Source: Gigantopelta aegis
Taxonomy: Eukaryota; Mollusca; Gastropoda; Neomphalida; Peltospiridae
NCBI RefSeq assembly: GCF_016097555.1
Contig: NC_054703.1
Span: 5,820,263 to 5,884,262 of the forward strand
Length of the DNA stretch: 64,000 nucleotides
Reading direction: 5' to 3'
The notes beneath the pieces are model-generated. The model saw nothing but the letters and a program-made list of their open reading frames with translations. It did no database searches and was not told where the DNA came from. Below are positions 11,961 through 22,241 of this stretch, one piece after another. The first letter of the stretch is position 1; each line of letters begins with the position of its first letter. A program made the position numbers and the translations under genes.

Positions 11961-12161
11961 TGTACATATTTTACTGTACCAACTAACAACTATTGATCTA
12001 AATATAATTTAAACATGCACACTATCATAATATAGCCTCTTGTATTCTAAAATTATAAATATCATAAACACTTCACATTTGAATAACAAAACAAATCGAA
12101 AGAAACAACCCCAAACAAGTCATTTAATAATAAGAGAAAAGAAATGGTTTAAATTTTTTGT

Positions 12162-12380
12162 TTTTTTGTTTTGTTAACCACACCACTAGAGCACATTGAT
12201 TTTTATTAATCATCGGCTATTGGATGTCAAACATTGGTAATTTTGACATATTGTCGTAGAGAGGAAACCCGCTACAATTTTCCATTAGTACTAAGTATCA
12301 AGGGATCTTTTATATGCACCATGGCACATACAGGATAGCACATACAACAACCTTTGATATACCAGTCGTGGTGAACCGTA
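12162..12380 (-). mobile_element. SINE, tail B (minus strand)
   Basis: Reads, reverse-complemented, as body then tail B. The tail begins at 'gttttgttaac'. The tRNA-like head is missing. Confidence 0.8.
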
Positions 12381-12422
12381 AATTGGATACATTCACGAAA
12401 ATAATTTGAAGTGAAATGAATG

Positions 12423-12676
12423 AATGACACCACTAGAGCAAATTGATTTATTAATCATCGATTATTGGATGTCAAACGTTTGTAGGTTTTTCATTAGTAG
12501 CAAGGGATCTTTCTTAGATACCATCCCACAGACAGGATAGCATATACCACGGCCTTTGATATACCAGTTGTGGTGAACTGGCTATAACGATAAATATCCC
12601 AGTAGGCCCACTGATGGGGATCGATGTCAGACTGACTGCATCAAGCGAGCACTTTACCACTGGGCTACGTCTCCTC
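12423..12676 (-). mobile_element. SINE, tail B, with tRNA-like head (minus strand)
   Basis: Tail at 12423, body, then a recognisable head ending near 'tgggctacgtctcc'. Shortened in the 'fcccgctac' segment of the body. Confidence 0.8.
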
Positions 12677-12687
12677 CTCCCCCTTCC

Positions 12688-12772
12688 CAGAAAAGATAGC
12701 ACATACCACGGACTTTGATATACCAGTCGTGGTGCACTGGCTGGGACGAGAAATAGCCCAATAGGTTAAAAT
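12688..12772 (-). mobile_element. SINE body fragment (minus strand)
   Basis: 'gatagcacataccacggac' to 'gagaaatagcccaatagg' is the inverted middle of a third SINE copy, directly after the previous one. Confidence 0.7.
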
Positions 12773-12850
12773 TGAAAACGTGAATTCACCAGCTGGTGTG
12801 ACGTCTAAACGGACAGTTATCGTGGTGGTCTCCAGGATGTAATTGTGTAG

Positions 12851-13386
12851 AACTGGTGTATCAAAGGCCGTGGTATGTGCTATCCTCTCTGTGGGATGTC
12901 GTTCTGGCCAGTGCTCCACAACTGGTGTATCAAAGGCCGTGGCATGTGCTATCCTCTCTGTGGGATGTCGTTCTGGCCAGTGCTCCACAACTGGTGTATC
13001 AAAGGCCGTGGTATGTGCTATCCTCTCTGTGGGATGTCGTTCCGGCCAGTGCTCCACAACTGGTGTATCAAAGGCCGTGGTATGTGCTATCCTCTCTGTG
13101 GGATGTCGTTCCGGCCAGTGCTCCACAACTGGTGTATCAAAGGCCGTGGCATGTGCTATTCTCTCTCTGGGATGTCGTTCTGGCCAGTGCTCCACAACTG
13201 GTGTATCAAAGGTCGTGGTATGTGCTATCCTCTCTGTGGAATGGTACATATAAAAGATCCCTTGCTACTAAAGAAACAATGTAGCGGGCTTCCTATCTAT
13301 GACTATATGTCAAAATTACTGAATGTTTGACATACAATAGCCTATGATTAATACATCGATGTGCTCTAGTGGTGTCGTTTAACATT
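12851..13386 (+). mobile_element. SINE whose body is expanded into a 69-bp array
   Basis: Six units of 69 bp start at 12851, 12920, 12989, 13058, 13127 and 13196. Each is the SINE body from 'aactggtgtatcaaagg' to 'gccagtgctccac'. The last unit runs on into the normal body and tail B, ending 'ctctagtggtgtcgttt' near 13380. The array therefore grew within a SINE. All three frames on the + strand stay open because the unit lacks stops; this is not a gene. Confidence 0.93.
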
Positions 13387-13567
13387 GTAGGATGGTGCAT
13401 ATAAAATATCTCTTTCTACTAATCGAAAAGATTAGCCCACGATGTGGCGATAGCAGGTTTCCTCTCTCAATATCTGTGTGGTCCTTATACCATATGTCTG
13501 ACGCCATATAATCGTAAATAAAATTGAGTGCGTCGTTAAATAAAACATTTCCTTCCTTCCTTCCTTC
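13387..13567 (+). mobile_element. SINE tail A, 5' truncated
   Basis: Begins 'gtaggatggtgcatataaaa' and ends with tail A plus TTCC repeats, directly after a tail-B copy. Confidence 0.85.
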
Positions 13568-13611
13568 GTTACTTCATTCCAGGATGTAATTAGTTGATTA
13601 TAAATAGAAAC

Positions 13612-13614
<3 letters not shown>

Positions 13615-13693
<79 letters not shown>
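13615..13693. repeat. AC microsatellite
   Basis: About 39 uninterrupted AC units. Confidence 0.98.
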
Positions 13694-13696
<3 letters not shown>

Positions 13697-13852
13697 CACT
13701 ACATTGTTTATATTCAAGAACAACGAGTGAACGGAAAAGAAAGTCATTGGATGATCCAGAGAGGGGTCACAGGGGTCCTTCCACAATATACGAAACTGAA
13801 CTACCCTCAATACGAATAATGATGATGATCATAGAGCTTGGTGCATGTACAG

Positions 13853-15497
13853 ACATTTCCTTTCGGTTTTCACGTTAATGCTGATGCATAGCTTCTGTAC
13901 TCTGACTTCAGTGGACTTGGTTTCAGTTTGGAGTTTTCCTTCGGTTTTCACGCTAATGCTGATGCATAGCTTCTGTACTCTGACTTCAGTGGACTTGGTT
14001 TCACTTTGGAGTTTTCTTTCGGTTTTCACGCTAATGCTGATGCATAGATTCTGTACTCTGACTTCAGTGGACTTGGTTTCAGTTTGGAGTTTTCCTTCGG
14101 TTTTCACGCTAATGCTGATGCATAGCTTCTGTACTCTGACTTCAGTTGGAGTTTTCCTTCGGTTTTCACGCTAATGCTGATGCATAGATTCTGTACTCTG
14201 ACTTCAGGACTTGGTTTTCAGTTTGGAGTTTTTTTCCTTCGGTTTTCACGCTAATGCTGATGCATAGCTTCTGTACTCTGACTTCAGTGGACTTGGTTTC
14301 AGTTTGGAGTTTTCCTTCGGTTTCCACGCTAATGCTGATGCATAGCTTCTGTACTCTGACTTCAGTGGACTTGGTTTCAGTTTGGAGTTTTCCTTCGGTT
14401 TCCACGCTAATGCTGATGCATAGCTTCTGTACTCTTACTTCAGTGGACTTGGTTTCAGTTTGGAGTTTTCCTTCGGTTTTCACGCTAATGCTGATGCATA
14501 GCTTCTGTACTCTGACTTCAGTGGACTTGGTTTCACTTTGGAGTTTTCCTTCGGTTTTCACGCTAATGCTGATGCATAGATTCTGTACTCTGACTTCAGT
14601 GGACTTGGTTTCAGTTTGGAGTTTCTTCGGTTTTCACGCTAATGCTGATGCATAGATTCTGTACTCTGACTTCAGTGGACTTGGTTTCAGTTTGGAGTTT
14701 TCCTTCGGTTTTCACGCTAATGCTGATGCATAGATTCTGTACTCTGACTTCAGTGGACTTGGTTTCAGTTTGGAGTTTTCCTTCGGTTTTCACGCTAATG
14801 CTGATGCATAGCTTCTGTACTCTGACTTCAGTGGACTTGGTTTCAGTTTGGAGTTTTCCTTCGGTTTTCACGCTAATGCTGATGCATAGATTCTGTACTC
14901 TGACTTCAGTGGACTTGGTTTCAGTTTGGAGTTTTCCTTCGGTTTTCACGCTAATGCTGATGCATAGCTTCTGTACTCTGACTTCAGTGGACTTGGTTTC
15001 CCTTCGTTTGGAGTTTTCCTTCGGTTTCCACGCTAATGCTGATGCATAGCTTCTGTACTCTGACTTCAGTGGACTTGGTTTCAGTTTGGAGTTTTCCTTC
15101 GGTTTTCACGCTAATGCTGATGCATAGCTTCTGTACTCTGACTTCAGTGGACTTGGTTTCAGTTTGGAGTTTTCCACGCTTCGGTTTTCACGCTAATGCT
15201 GATGCATAGCTTCTGTACTCTGACTTCAGTGGACTTGGTTTCAGTTTGGAGTTTTCCTTCGGTTTCCACGCTAATGCTGATGCATAGCTTCTGTACTCTG
15301 ACTTCAGTGGACTTGGTTTCAGTTTGGAGTTTTCCTTCGGTTTCCACGCTAATGCTGATGCATAGCTTCTGTACTCTGACTTCAGTGGACTTGGTTTCAG
15401 TTTGGAGTTTTCCTTCGGTTTTCACGCTAATGCTGATGCATAGCTTCTGTACTTTGACTTCAGTGGACTTGGTTTCAGTTTGGAGTTTCCTTCTCCT
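13853..15497. repeat. 78-bp minisatellite, about 21 units
   Basis: Units run 'ttcacgctaatgctgatgca' ... 'cagtttggagttttccttcg'. There are about 21, a few with short indels near 14135, 14200, 14625, 15000 and 15175. As 78 is a multiple of 3, both strands read as 26-residue repeats. Indels break the frames several times, which argues against coding. Confidence 0.95.
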
Positions 15498-15720
15498 AGG
15501 ATTCTCAGCCTCTTCAGCCCAGTTTTGATTCTGGAGTTTGCTTCTCCTAGACAGTTGTCTTTCCTGACACACGTCCTCTGTCTGTCCGGTCCATATTAGT
15601 CTAGTCTCTACCCTTTGACCAGTCCAGCTTGGGTGACCCTACTGGCTGGCATAGCTCTCCGAGTCATTGAGACAGGCAAACTACCTCACCACGTCAAGGA
15701 ATGGACCATGAGATAGGAAT
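15498..15720 (+). mobile_element. Possible LINE 3' end
   Basis: The stretch with 'gggtgaccctactggctggc' and 'caaactacctcaccacgtca' resembles 3' tails of CR1/RTE-like LINEs in molluscs as I remember them. This is recognition by eye only; no reverse transcriptase is attached. Confidence 0.3.
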
Positions 15721-16284
15721 ACGAATATTTGTGCATCTTTATTTTTAAAAATTTAGGGAACCATGCCACCAAACGTCGTACAAAATCCTCCACCGCAAAA
15801 AACTAAATTGGTTTGGTATGTTGTTCAGTTCTTTGTTTCTGTTTCATTTATCTATTTATTGGTTCAATTTGAGTACTTAATACGTCTCTATATTTCATAA
15901 ATGTTTGTCTAAGCATCTAGAAAGTTAGCTTTTTGAGTAGTTCTCTCTTCTACTTAGTATCGACAAATAAAATTGTTAGGCCTAAAAAAAGAAACCCACA
16001 ACAAAACAGTATGTGTTTGTTTCAGGTTTCATCTTTGGAAACAATAGGGTAGGTAGGTAGGAAGTTTAAAAAATCGAACCCAACCGAAACACCGTAATCG
16101 GCGGAGGTGTTCCGAATCTAGTTTGCCAATTGCAGATAATCAGGGATCATGATGTTTAATTAATTAATTAATTTTTCGTTTGCTTAATAAAATTTCAGGA
16201 TCGTTACATAGAAATAGGTTAGAGCTGGAAACACATATATTTTTAGGCCTCATCAACTCTTAACTTCTGTGTCATTTACCCAGT

Positions 16285-16301
16285 TACTGGTTCTATTTCA
16301 G
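16285..16301 (+). promoter_or_regulatory. Conserved 3' splice acceptor of ZNF1
   Basis: 'actggttctatttcag' is followed by 'tacttctcttcat'. The same acceptor context stands exactly 134 nt before the ATG in all three paralogues (AG at 16300-16301, 31547-31548 and 46671-46672), so the coding exon probably starts here with 134 nt of 5' UTR. Confidence 0.6.
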
Positions 16302-16435
16302 TACTTCTCTTCATACTGCAACGTAGAAGATACAGCAGTAAATGTTCATTCCAGTCTGGATTAAGAGAGATTCGTAGACAAAACAAGACATTGTGATACA
16401 GTACAGAACTTTATAGTTCAAGTCTTAAAAGAAAT

Positions 16436-17596
16436 ATGTCTAACAGTGTATATAGATGTGTCGAACGTGGAATCTCACTAAAACACTTTGAGGATAACTC
16501 TGATCTGGAAGTCCAAGCATCAACCCATTCCTGTGACAAGCCTTTCCAATGTGGGATGTGTTTCAAGTGTTTCTCTTACAAGTGTCACGTTAAGCGGCAC
16601 ATGAGGATCCACACTGATCCACGACTGAATCAACGTGAGGCCAGCATCAAATGCTATCGCGTGAATGTTTTATTCCAAAAGCACAGGTTCATTCACCCTG
16701 AGGTTCAGGATTTCAATTGTGATGTGTGTGGAGAACGTTTCTCCAGCATTTGCAACTTGAAACATCATAACATGTTGGTTCACAAGCCTTCCAAATCCTT
16801 CAAGTGCCCAGAGTGTTCAAAGTGTTTCACTCGACCTTTCGTCTTGAAACAACATATGTTGCTCCACAGCGGCGTTAAGCCACACAAATGTGATGTATGT
16901 GCCAAACGTTTCACTCAGCGCTCCAACTTGCGTGCACATATGTTAGTTCACCTTGATGATAAGCATTTTAACTGTGACGTGTGTGAAAAGATTTTCTCAC
17001 AAAACAAATCCTTGAAAAGACACATGTTCATTCACACTCATGATAAACCTTACAGGTGTGATGCGTGTGGGAAACACTTCTCACGAAATTCTAACTTGAA
17101 AGAACACATGATCACTCACGTTAAACCTTTCATATGTGAGGTGTGTGCAAAACGTTTCTCCCGTAACAGAAACTTGAAAACACATATGTTGATGCACTCT
17201 GGCGTTAAACCTTTTGTGTGTGATGTGTGCAAAAAGGGCTTTTCGCGCAATGCCAACTTGAGACAGCATATGTTGATACACACTGGTAGGGAAACTTTCA
17301 GATGTGAGGTGTGTACCAAGTGTTTCCCACTAAGCACCTACTTGAAACAGCATATGTTGGTTCACTCTGGTGCTAAACCATTCAAGTGTGAGGTATGTGG
17401 ATGTTGTTTTTCACACAATGCCAACTTGAGACAGCATATGTTGGTTCACTCTGGTGCTAAACCATTCAAGTGTGAGGTATGTGGATGTTGTTTTTCACGC
17501 AATGCCAACTTGAGACAGCATATGTTGGTTCACTCTGGAGAAACACGTTTCAAAAGTGAACCTGCACACGGTGATTCCCCACTATTCTCAGCTTGA
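16436..17596 (+). CDS. C2H2 zinc-finger protein, paralogue 1 (386 aa)
   Basis: A poly-C2H2 protein, probably a nuclear DNA-binding regulator. After about 37 residues with no recognised domain there is one finger (FQCGMC...HMRIH), then a degenerate unit that lacks its cysteine pair (about residues 66-83). Ten regular fingers follow, for 11 intact fingers in all. The last two are almost identical (GCCFSHNANLRQH and GCCFSRNANLRQH), a recent 84-bp duplication. A thirteenth unit is broken (FKSE in place of FKCE) and the frame ends soon after. No KRAB, SCAN, BTB or ZAD domain is seen. The start is chosen because MS(S/N)S aligns with the paralogues and A stands at -3. It is intronless from acceptor to stop. 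Targets are unknown. Confidence 0.93.
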   Translation: MSNSVYRCVERGISLKHFEDNSDLEVQASTHSCDKPFQCGMCFKCFSYKCHVKRHMRIHTDPRLNQREASIKCYRVNVLFQKHRFIHPEVQDFNCDVCGERFSSICNLKHHNMLVHKPSKSFKCPECSKCFTRPFVLKQHMLLHSGVKPHKCDVCAKRFTQRSNLRAHMLVHLDDKHFNCDVCEKIFSQNKSLKRHMFIHTHDKPYRCDACGKHFSRNSNLKEHMITHVKPFICEVCAKRFSRNRNLKTHMLMHSGVKPFVCDVCKKGFSRNANLRQHMLIHTGRETFRCEVCTKCFPLSTYLKQHMLVHSGAKPFKCEVCGCCFSHNANLRQHMLVHSGAKPFKCEVCGCCFSRNANLRQHMLVHSGETRFKSEPAHGDSPLFSA

Positions 17597-17840
17597 CAAA
17601 CGACAGTGACACGTAGCTAAGAGGAACCAGCCTCGGTAAGATATATTGGTGCAGAAAGTGTTATGGTGTGAATATTTTATTCCAGAAACACAGATTTGTT
17701 CTGCAACTTGCGGGCTAGTAAATTTTAGTTGGTTCTGGTCTGGCGGGCTGGTGAAATACATGGGTGCAGAAAGTACTTGTCCGCTCACCAAATGGAAGGA
17801 AAACGTCTGACAGACGCACAAATAAAATGCAACTACCTAT
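17597..17840 (+). other. ZNF1 3' flank with finger relic and poly(A) signal
   Basis: At about 17655-17705 the frame KCYGVNILFQKHRF repeats the degenerate finger inside ZNF1 (KCYRVNVLFQKHRF), so it is a relic of a duplicated finger segment. AATAAA at 17821-17826 is the best nearby polyadenylation signal. Confidence 0.55.
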
Positions 17841-17905
17841 CTAACGGGTGATCTGTCTTTTTGTGACCGTAGTTTGTTTGTTTGTATTTGGGTCTGTTTC
17901 AAAGA

Positions 17906-18145
17906 ATATGCGAGGTGTGACTACTCCAAACTGAGCTGCAGATTGTGAGTGTTATGGTCATAGGAACAGCATTGTCTACTATCGGACTTGTATGAGATGT
18001 GATTACTCACAAACTGTACTGCAAATAGTCAGTGGTTGTCATAATAACAACATTGCCCACTAGCAGACGTGTATGAGATGTGATTACTCACAAACTGTGG
18101 TGCAGATTGTGTGTGTTATGGTCATAGGAACAGCATTGTCCATGT
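17906..18145. repeat. About 82-bp tandem repeat, 3 units
   Basis: 'gatgtgattactcacaaact' at 17997 and 18077, with a diverged copy at 17914. The spacing of 80-84 bp is close to one zinc finger (84 bp), but residues do not clearly match. Confidence 0.75.
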
Positions 18146-18257
18146 ATGGGCACGGATCTAACATTTTAGGGGTGGGGTGGCCGAATATTAATGTAATGAG
18201 GTTCGATTGGTTAATAGTAGTTTGGATGTGGGTGGGTATGATGTATCATCTATATAT

Positions 18258-18640
18258 GCGCCATCCCAAAGACAGGATAGTACATACCACGGCCATTGAT
18301 TTAGCAGTTGTGGTGCACTGTCTGAGACAAGAAATAGCCCAATGTTTGACATCCAACAGCCAATGATTAATTAATCAATGTGCTCTTGATGCACGGTTGA
18401 TCTGGTCTAGGATCGGTCCCCGTCGGTAGGTCCATTGGGCTATTTCTCGCTCCAACCCGTGCACCACGACTGGTATATCAAAGGCCGTGGTGTGTGCATA
18501 TAAAAGATAACTTGCTGCTAATCGAAAAGAGTTGTCCACGAAGTGGCGACAGAGGGTGTCCGCCTGGTTGTTAACCATATGTCTGACGCCATATAACCAA
18601 AAATAAAATGTGTTGAGTGTGTTGTTAAATAAACCATTTC
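18258..18640. mobile_element. Mosaic of SINE pieces
   Basis: An inverted body fragment (about 18258-18344), then a direct tail B piece (to about 18386), then a direct copy starting inside the tRNA-like head and ending in tail A (to about 18640). A rearranged nest. Confidence 0.8.
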
Positions 18641-18733
18641 CTTCCTATTTGACTGGAGTTTGGTAGCCTGAGACGGAGGGTCACCATAAAAAACAACATA
18701 TTCCTGCTCATAGACCCCATATACATGTACTTA

Positions 18734-18790
18734 ACCATATGTGTGACACCACATAACCGTAAATAAAATGTGTCGAGTGCATCGTTACCT
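18734..18790 (+). mobile_element. SINE tail A fragment
   Basis: 'accataaccgtaaataaaat'-type tail, cut off at 'tcgttac'. Confidence 0.75.
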
Positions 18791-18842
18791 GGGCAAAGAT
18801 TTTCGAAGCAATCTTAGCCTACGAAATCGTAAAACCAACGTT

Positions 18843-19560
18843 TGGACGGTTATGATCGCTCTCTGCCGTTCTAGAGCTAGACGGACGTTTGGACGGTTAT
18901 GATCGCTTTCTGCCGTTCGAGAGCTAGACAGACGTTTGGACGGTTATGATCGCTCTCTGCCGTTCGTTCGAGAGCTACACGGACATTTGGACGGTTACGA
19001 CCACTCTCTGCCGTTCATTCGAGAGCTAGATGGACATTTGGACGGTTATGATCGCTCTCTGCAGTTCGTTCTAGAGCTAGACGGACGTTTGGACGGTTAT
19101 GATCGCTTTCTGCCGTTCGAGAGCTAGACAGACGTTTGGACGGTTATGATCGCTCTCTGCCGTTTGTTCGAGAGCTACACGGACATTTGGACGGTTACGA
19201 CCACTCTCTGCCGTTCATTCGAGAGCTAGATGGACATTTGGACGGTTATGATCGCTCTCTGCAGTTCGTTCGAGAGCTAGATGGACGTTTGGACGGTTAT
19301 GATCGCTCTCTGCCGTTCGAGAGCTAGACGGACGTTCGAACGGTTAAGATCACTCTGCCGTTCGTTCGAGAGCTAGACGGACGTTTGGACGGTTATGATC
19401 ACTCTCCGCCGTTCGTTCGAGAGCTAGACAGACGTTTGGACGGTTACGATCACTCTCTGCCGTTCGAGTGCTAGACGGATGTTTGGACGGTTATGATCGC
19501 TCTCTGCCGTTCGTTCGAGAGCTACACGGACGTTCGGACGGTTATGGTCGCTGTCTCAAT
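18843..19560. repeat. 51-bp minisatellite with 200-bp higher-order unit
   Basis: About 14 units of 43-51 bp (tttggacggttatgatcgct...gagagctaga). Four consecutive units starting at 18936 recur at 19136 with the same variants (e.g. 'ttacgaccactctctgccg'), giving a 200-bp higher-order period. Confidence 0.93.
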
Positions 19561-19724
19561 CAGAGGTTATTCTATGGCGAAAAACGCAGAATGGCCGAGT
19601 ACAACGACGGTAGACAAAGATTCGCACTCTAATACAACACGCATTCTATGTTTGATGCTAAATACCTTTACACTGATCATTTCCGAGTTCATCGATAACA
19701 AATATTTTACATAGTGGCCACTAC

Positions 19725-20030
19725 TACTAATAATAATAATAGATTTTTATTTCAGATCAGAGATCCATAGAACATATATAAACATCACATACAAAACTGA
19801 TTACATAATATACAGCAGCTTGTGCCAGCGATTTACACATACATATTTGACGTACACAGTTGTACACCGCAGGTGGGCAAGTAGGTAGTTTGAAGTTGTT
19901 TCTATTTTGCTCCTCAGCGAATATGCTGTTGAGCGAAGTAAAGCCCCAAAGCTTTTTAGTCGATGACTGACAAACATCTTGCTGGCACTGTATGGTCATC
20001 GTTGTCCGATCATCCATCGGTATGCATTAT
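19725..20030 (-). mobile_element. Possible retroelement 3' end (minus strand)
   Basis: On the minus strand an 86-codon frame ends in ...YICSMDL followed by AATAAAAATCTATT and an (ATT)n tail (about 19727-19742), the kind of 3' end seen in some LINEs. The peptide is cysteine-rich and unrecognised. It could equally be a last exon of an unknown gene. Confidence 0.35.
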
Positions 20031-20208
20031 TATAACATATGTTAAGATCCTTCATGGTATACATACACTACATGACATATGCTACATGAAGATGAAGAAA
20101 CACGACAGGACCACCTTTCAATAATGTTCCAGTTAAATACGTAGGCGCTGACAGGTTTCATCACTGACATCATTACATATTATCATTCTGTTTATTTAAT
20201 AAAATGTC

Positions 20209-20831
20209 TACAGTCAGTTAAGAATATCTCTGCAAGTATTGATCAGTTAAAAGAAGAGCTACATGGCCAGAAGAGACAGGTTGACACCCCAAAAACTTCA
20301 ATTCCTAAAGAGGAGCAGCACAAGAACCAGTGAGCATGAACAAACACTTCTTATCATTGGAAGCTCAATGCTGAAAAACATCAGTTTAGAGGTCTTAAAT
20401 CTGATGTATCGATAAGCACAAACAGAGGTGCAAGCATTAAACAACTGTCCGATAAACTTGCAAAATTGACCCTAACAAGTTTCAGAGCTGTTATCATTTA
20501 TATTGGCGATAACGATGCGGCTAAAGGCAACTCTGTTGATCAGATAACACAAGAGTACCAGGAACGTATTGATATGATCAAACAAAAATGTCGATACAAA
20601 ATCCATCTCTATGGGTTGTGCCCAAGGACAGACGTTGATTTAGTTTCTTATGGTGATACAATCGCACAGCTAGCTGAAAGAAACAAAATAGGATTCATCA
20701 AAGTGTACAGTTTGTTTGAGTTTGGTACGGGTGCTACAGTTAAACACCTGTACGATCGTGATGGAATTCACTGGAATACGACAGGAACATCATTTGTTTT
20801 TAGCATTGCTAATGCACCTGAACGTGTTTGA
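20209..20831 (+). pseudogene. Retroelement ORF fragment with SGNH-hydrolase-like domain
   Basis: A first frame (from about 20209, LQSVKNISASIDQLKEEL) looks like a short coiled coil and ends at a stop near 20331. In another frame follows LLIIGSSML (block I-like), then after a frameshift near 20380 a continuous frame runs to the TGA at 20831 with YIGDNDAAKG (block III-like) and DGIHWN (block V Asp-x-x-His). This order matches SGNH/GDSL esterase-type domains, which occur in ORF1-like proteins of some animal retroelements. Stops and frameshifts show it is dead. No RNA-binding or reverse transcriptase part is seen. Confidence 0.6.
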
Positions 20832-20989
20832 AGAAAATCTTGTGATTAAAATTGTGTACCTTTTACGAAATATGGATTTCAAGTAAAATTACGGTATAAG
20901 ATATGCTGTATTTATTGTGTAGCTGGCCACCATGATTTATTTATTTTCGTTAAAATAGCTCCTTGCTGAAAACAACAACACCAAAACAA

Positions 20990-21292
20990 ACACAATATTT
21001 ATATATGACGGTGGGAGGTGAGGGGCGAAACGACCTCTTCAGAGGACGAACTTACCCGAGACGAAACGACTCAGGGCGAATCTGGATAAGGGTGAAACGA
21101 CCGGATACCGTCTGGCTCTCGAATGGCAGAGACCTACACTTCTCTGTTCATGGAGACTTTATTCTCTAAAGCTGAATTATTTAACAGAGTATATATCTGT
21201 AAAGACGAAATCATTTATCTGTTCATGGAGACTTTACTCTCTAAAGCTGAATTATTTAACAGAGTATATATCTGTAAAGACGAACTCATTTA
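20990..21292. repeat. 'Gggcgaaacgac' degenerate repeat and 75-bp duplication
   Basis: 21010-21110 holds short irregular repeats of gggcgaa(a/t)cgac type, also seen inverted at 52620-52770 and 54225-54345 and direct at 56525-56610. 21144-21218 is duplicated in tandem at 21219-21293. Confidence 0.7.
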
Positions 21293-21600
21293 TCGCATTC
21301 AGCATATCATCGTACTTACTTAGTCCGAACAACCGGTCGAATTATTCAACAGTACATCTATAAAGAGGAAATAATTAATCGCAGTCCGCATATCATAGTA
21401 CATACATAGTCCGAATAACTGGTCAGAATACCTTCCTTGTGACAGTTTTCTTTGTGATAACCCAATTGATATTCAGTAAGGTTGCTAGTCACTTCGTACC
21501 ATGGTCATTCCGTACTTAATTTGGTCGTTTCGTACCCTGGTCATTGCGTACCATTGCAAAAAGTCATTTCTTACAATGGCATAACAATTTATAACAATCA
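21293..21600 (+). promoter_or_regulatory. Exon-1-like module, diverged copy with no gene beside it
   Basis: Two partial copies of the 5' half in a row (about 21293-21345 and 21372-21480) with 'cagtccgcatatcat' and 'agtccgaataactggtcaga'. The donor reads ttcaGTAAGg. No ZNF follows before 31.7 kb. Confidence 0.4.
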
Positions 21601-22239
21601 CCCCGGTAGTGTATTTTACAAAATAACAAAATTACAAATTTGTGGTTAATTTAAGGGATATTTTATCAGCAAAAGACTAAAAATTATTGCCACTTTGTAT
21701 AAACATTAGCAATTGGCTAATTTGGCAATCAATAGAGTAGTTAATGTTTTATTGGTTGTTGTTTGTTTATTTCGTAAACAAATAAGATGCAAATAAGTAA
21801 TATTCGGGTATTTCAACTGGTAACTGAAAAACATGTTCATATATATTTATTATTATTAGCATATTTATTAATTGTGAATATAAAAAGCGCATTTTGGTCA
21901 ACTGGATTATTGCCGACTTATTACAGTAGAAAAACTGTTTCCCTTCGTAGATATTTTTTCCATACAAGTGTGCAAGTAATCTAGTCTCTAAGTTCTTTTC
22001 TCGTTTGATGAAAATTGTATACAAAACTATACGGATTATCTTGGACCTGAAATGTATTCATCTCACCTGCTTTAAGGGCTATGCATGTTTAATGTGTTAG
22101 TTTGAACATACAGGCAGAGCAATGGGGACGATGTGTTGATATTTTCCATATTAATAAACGCTCTTGGCGAATCCTCTATTTATCATATAATATTTATTTT
22201 GATGTGCGTATTTCGGTATCGTCAATATCATATATTATA
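21601..22239. other. AT-rich intergenic
   Basis: Nothing recognised apart from incidental frames under 90 codons. Confidence 0.4.
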
Positions 22240-22241
22240 TA

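Noticed and set aside
13829..15572. Repeat proteins on both strands of the 78-bp array
   Set aside because: Both strands are open for the same arithmetic reason, and indels break the frames at several points.
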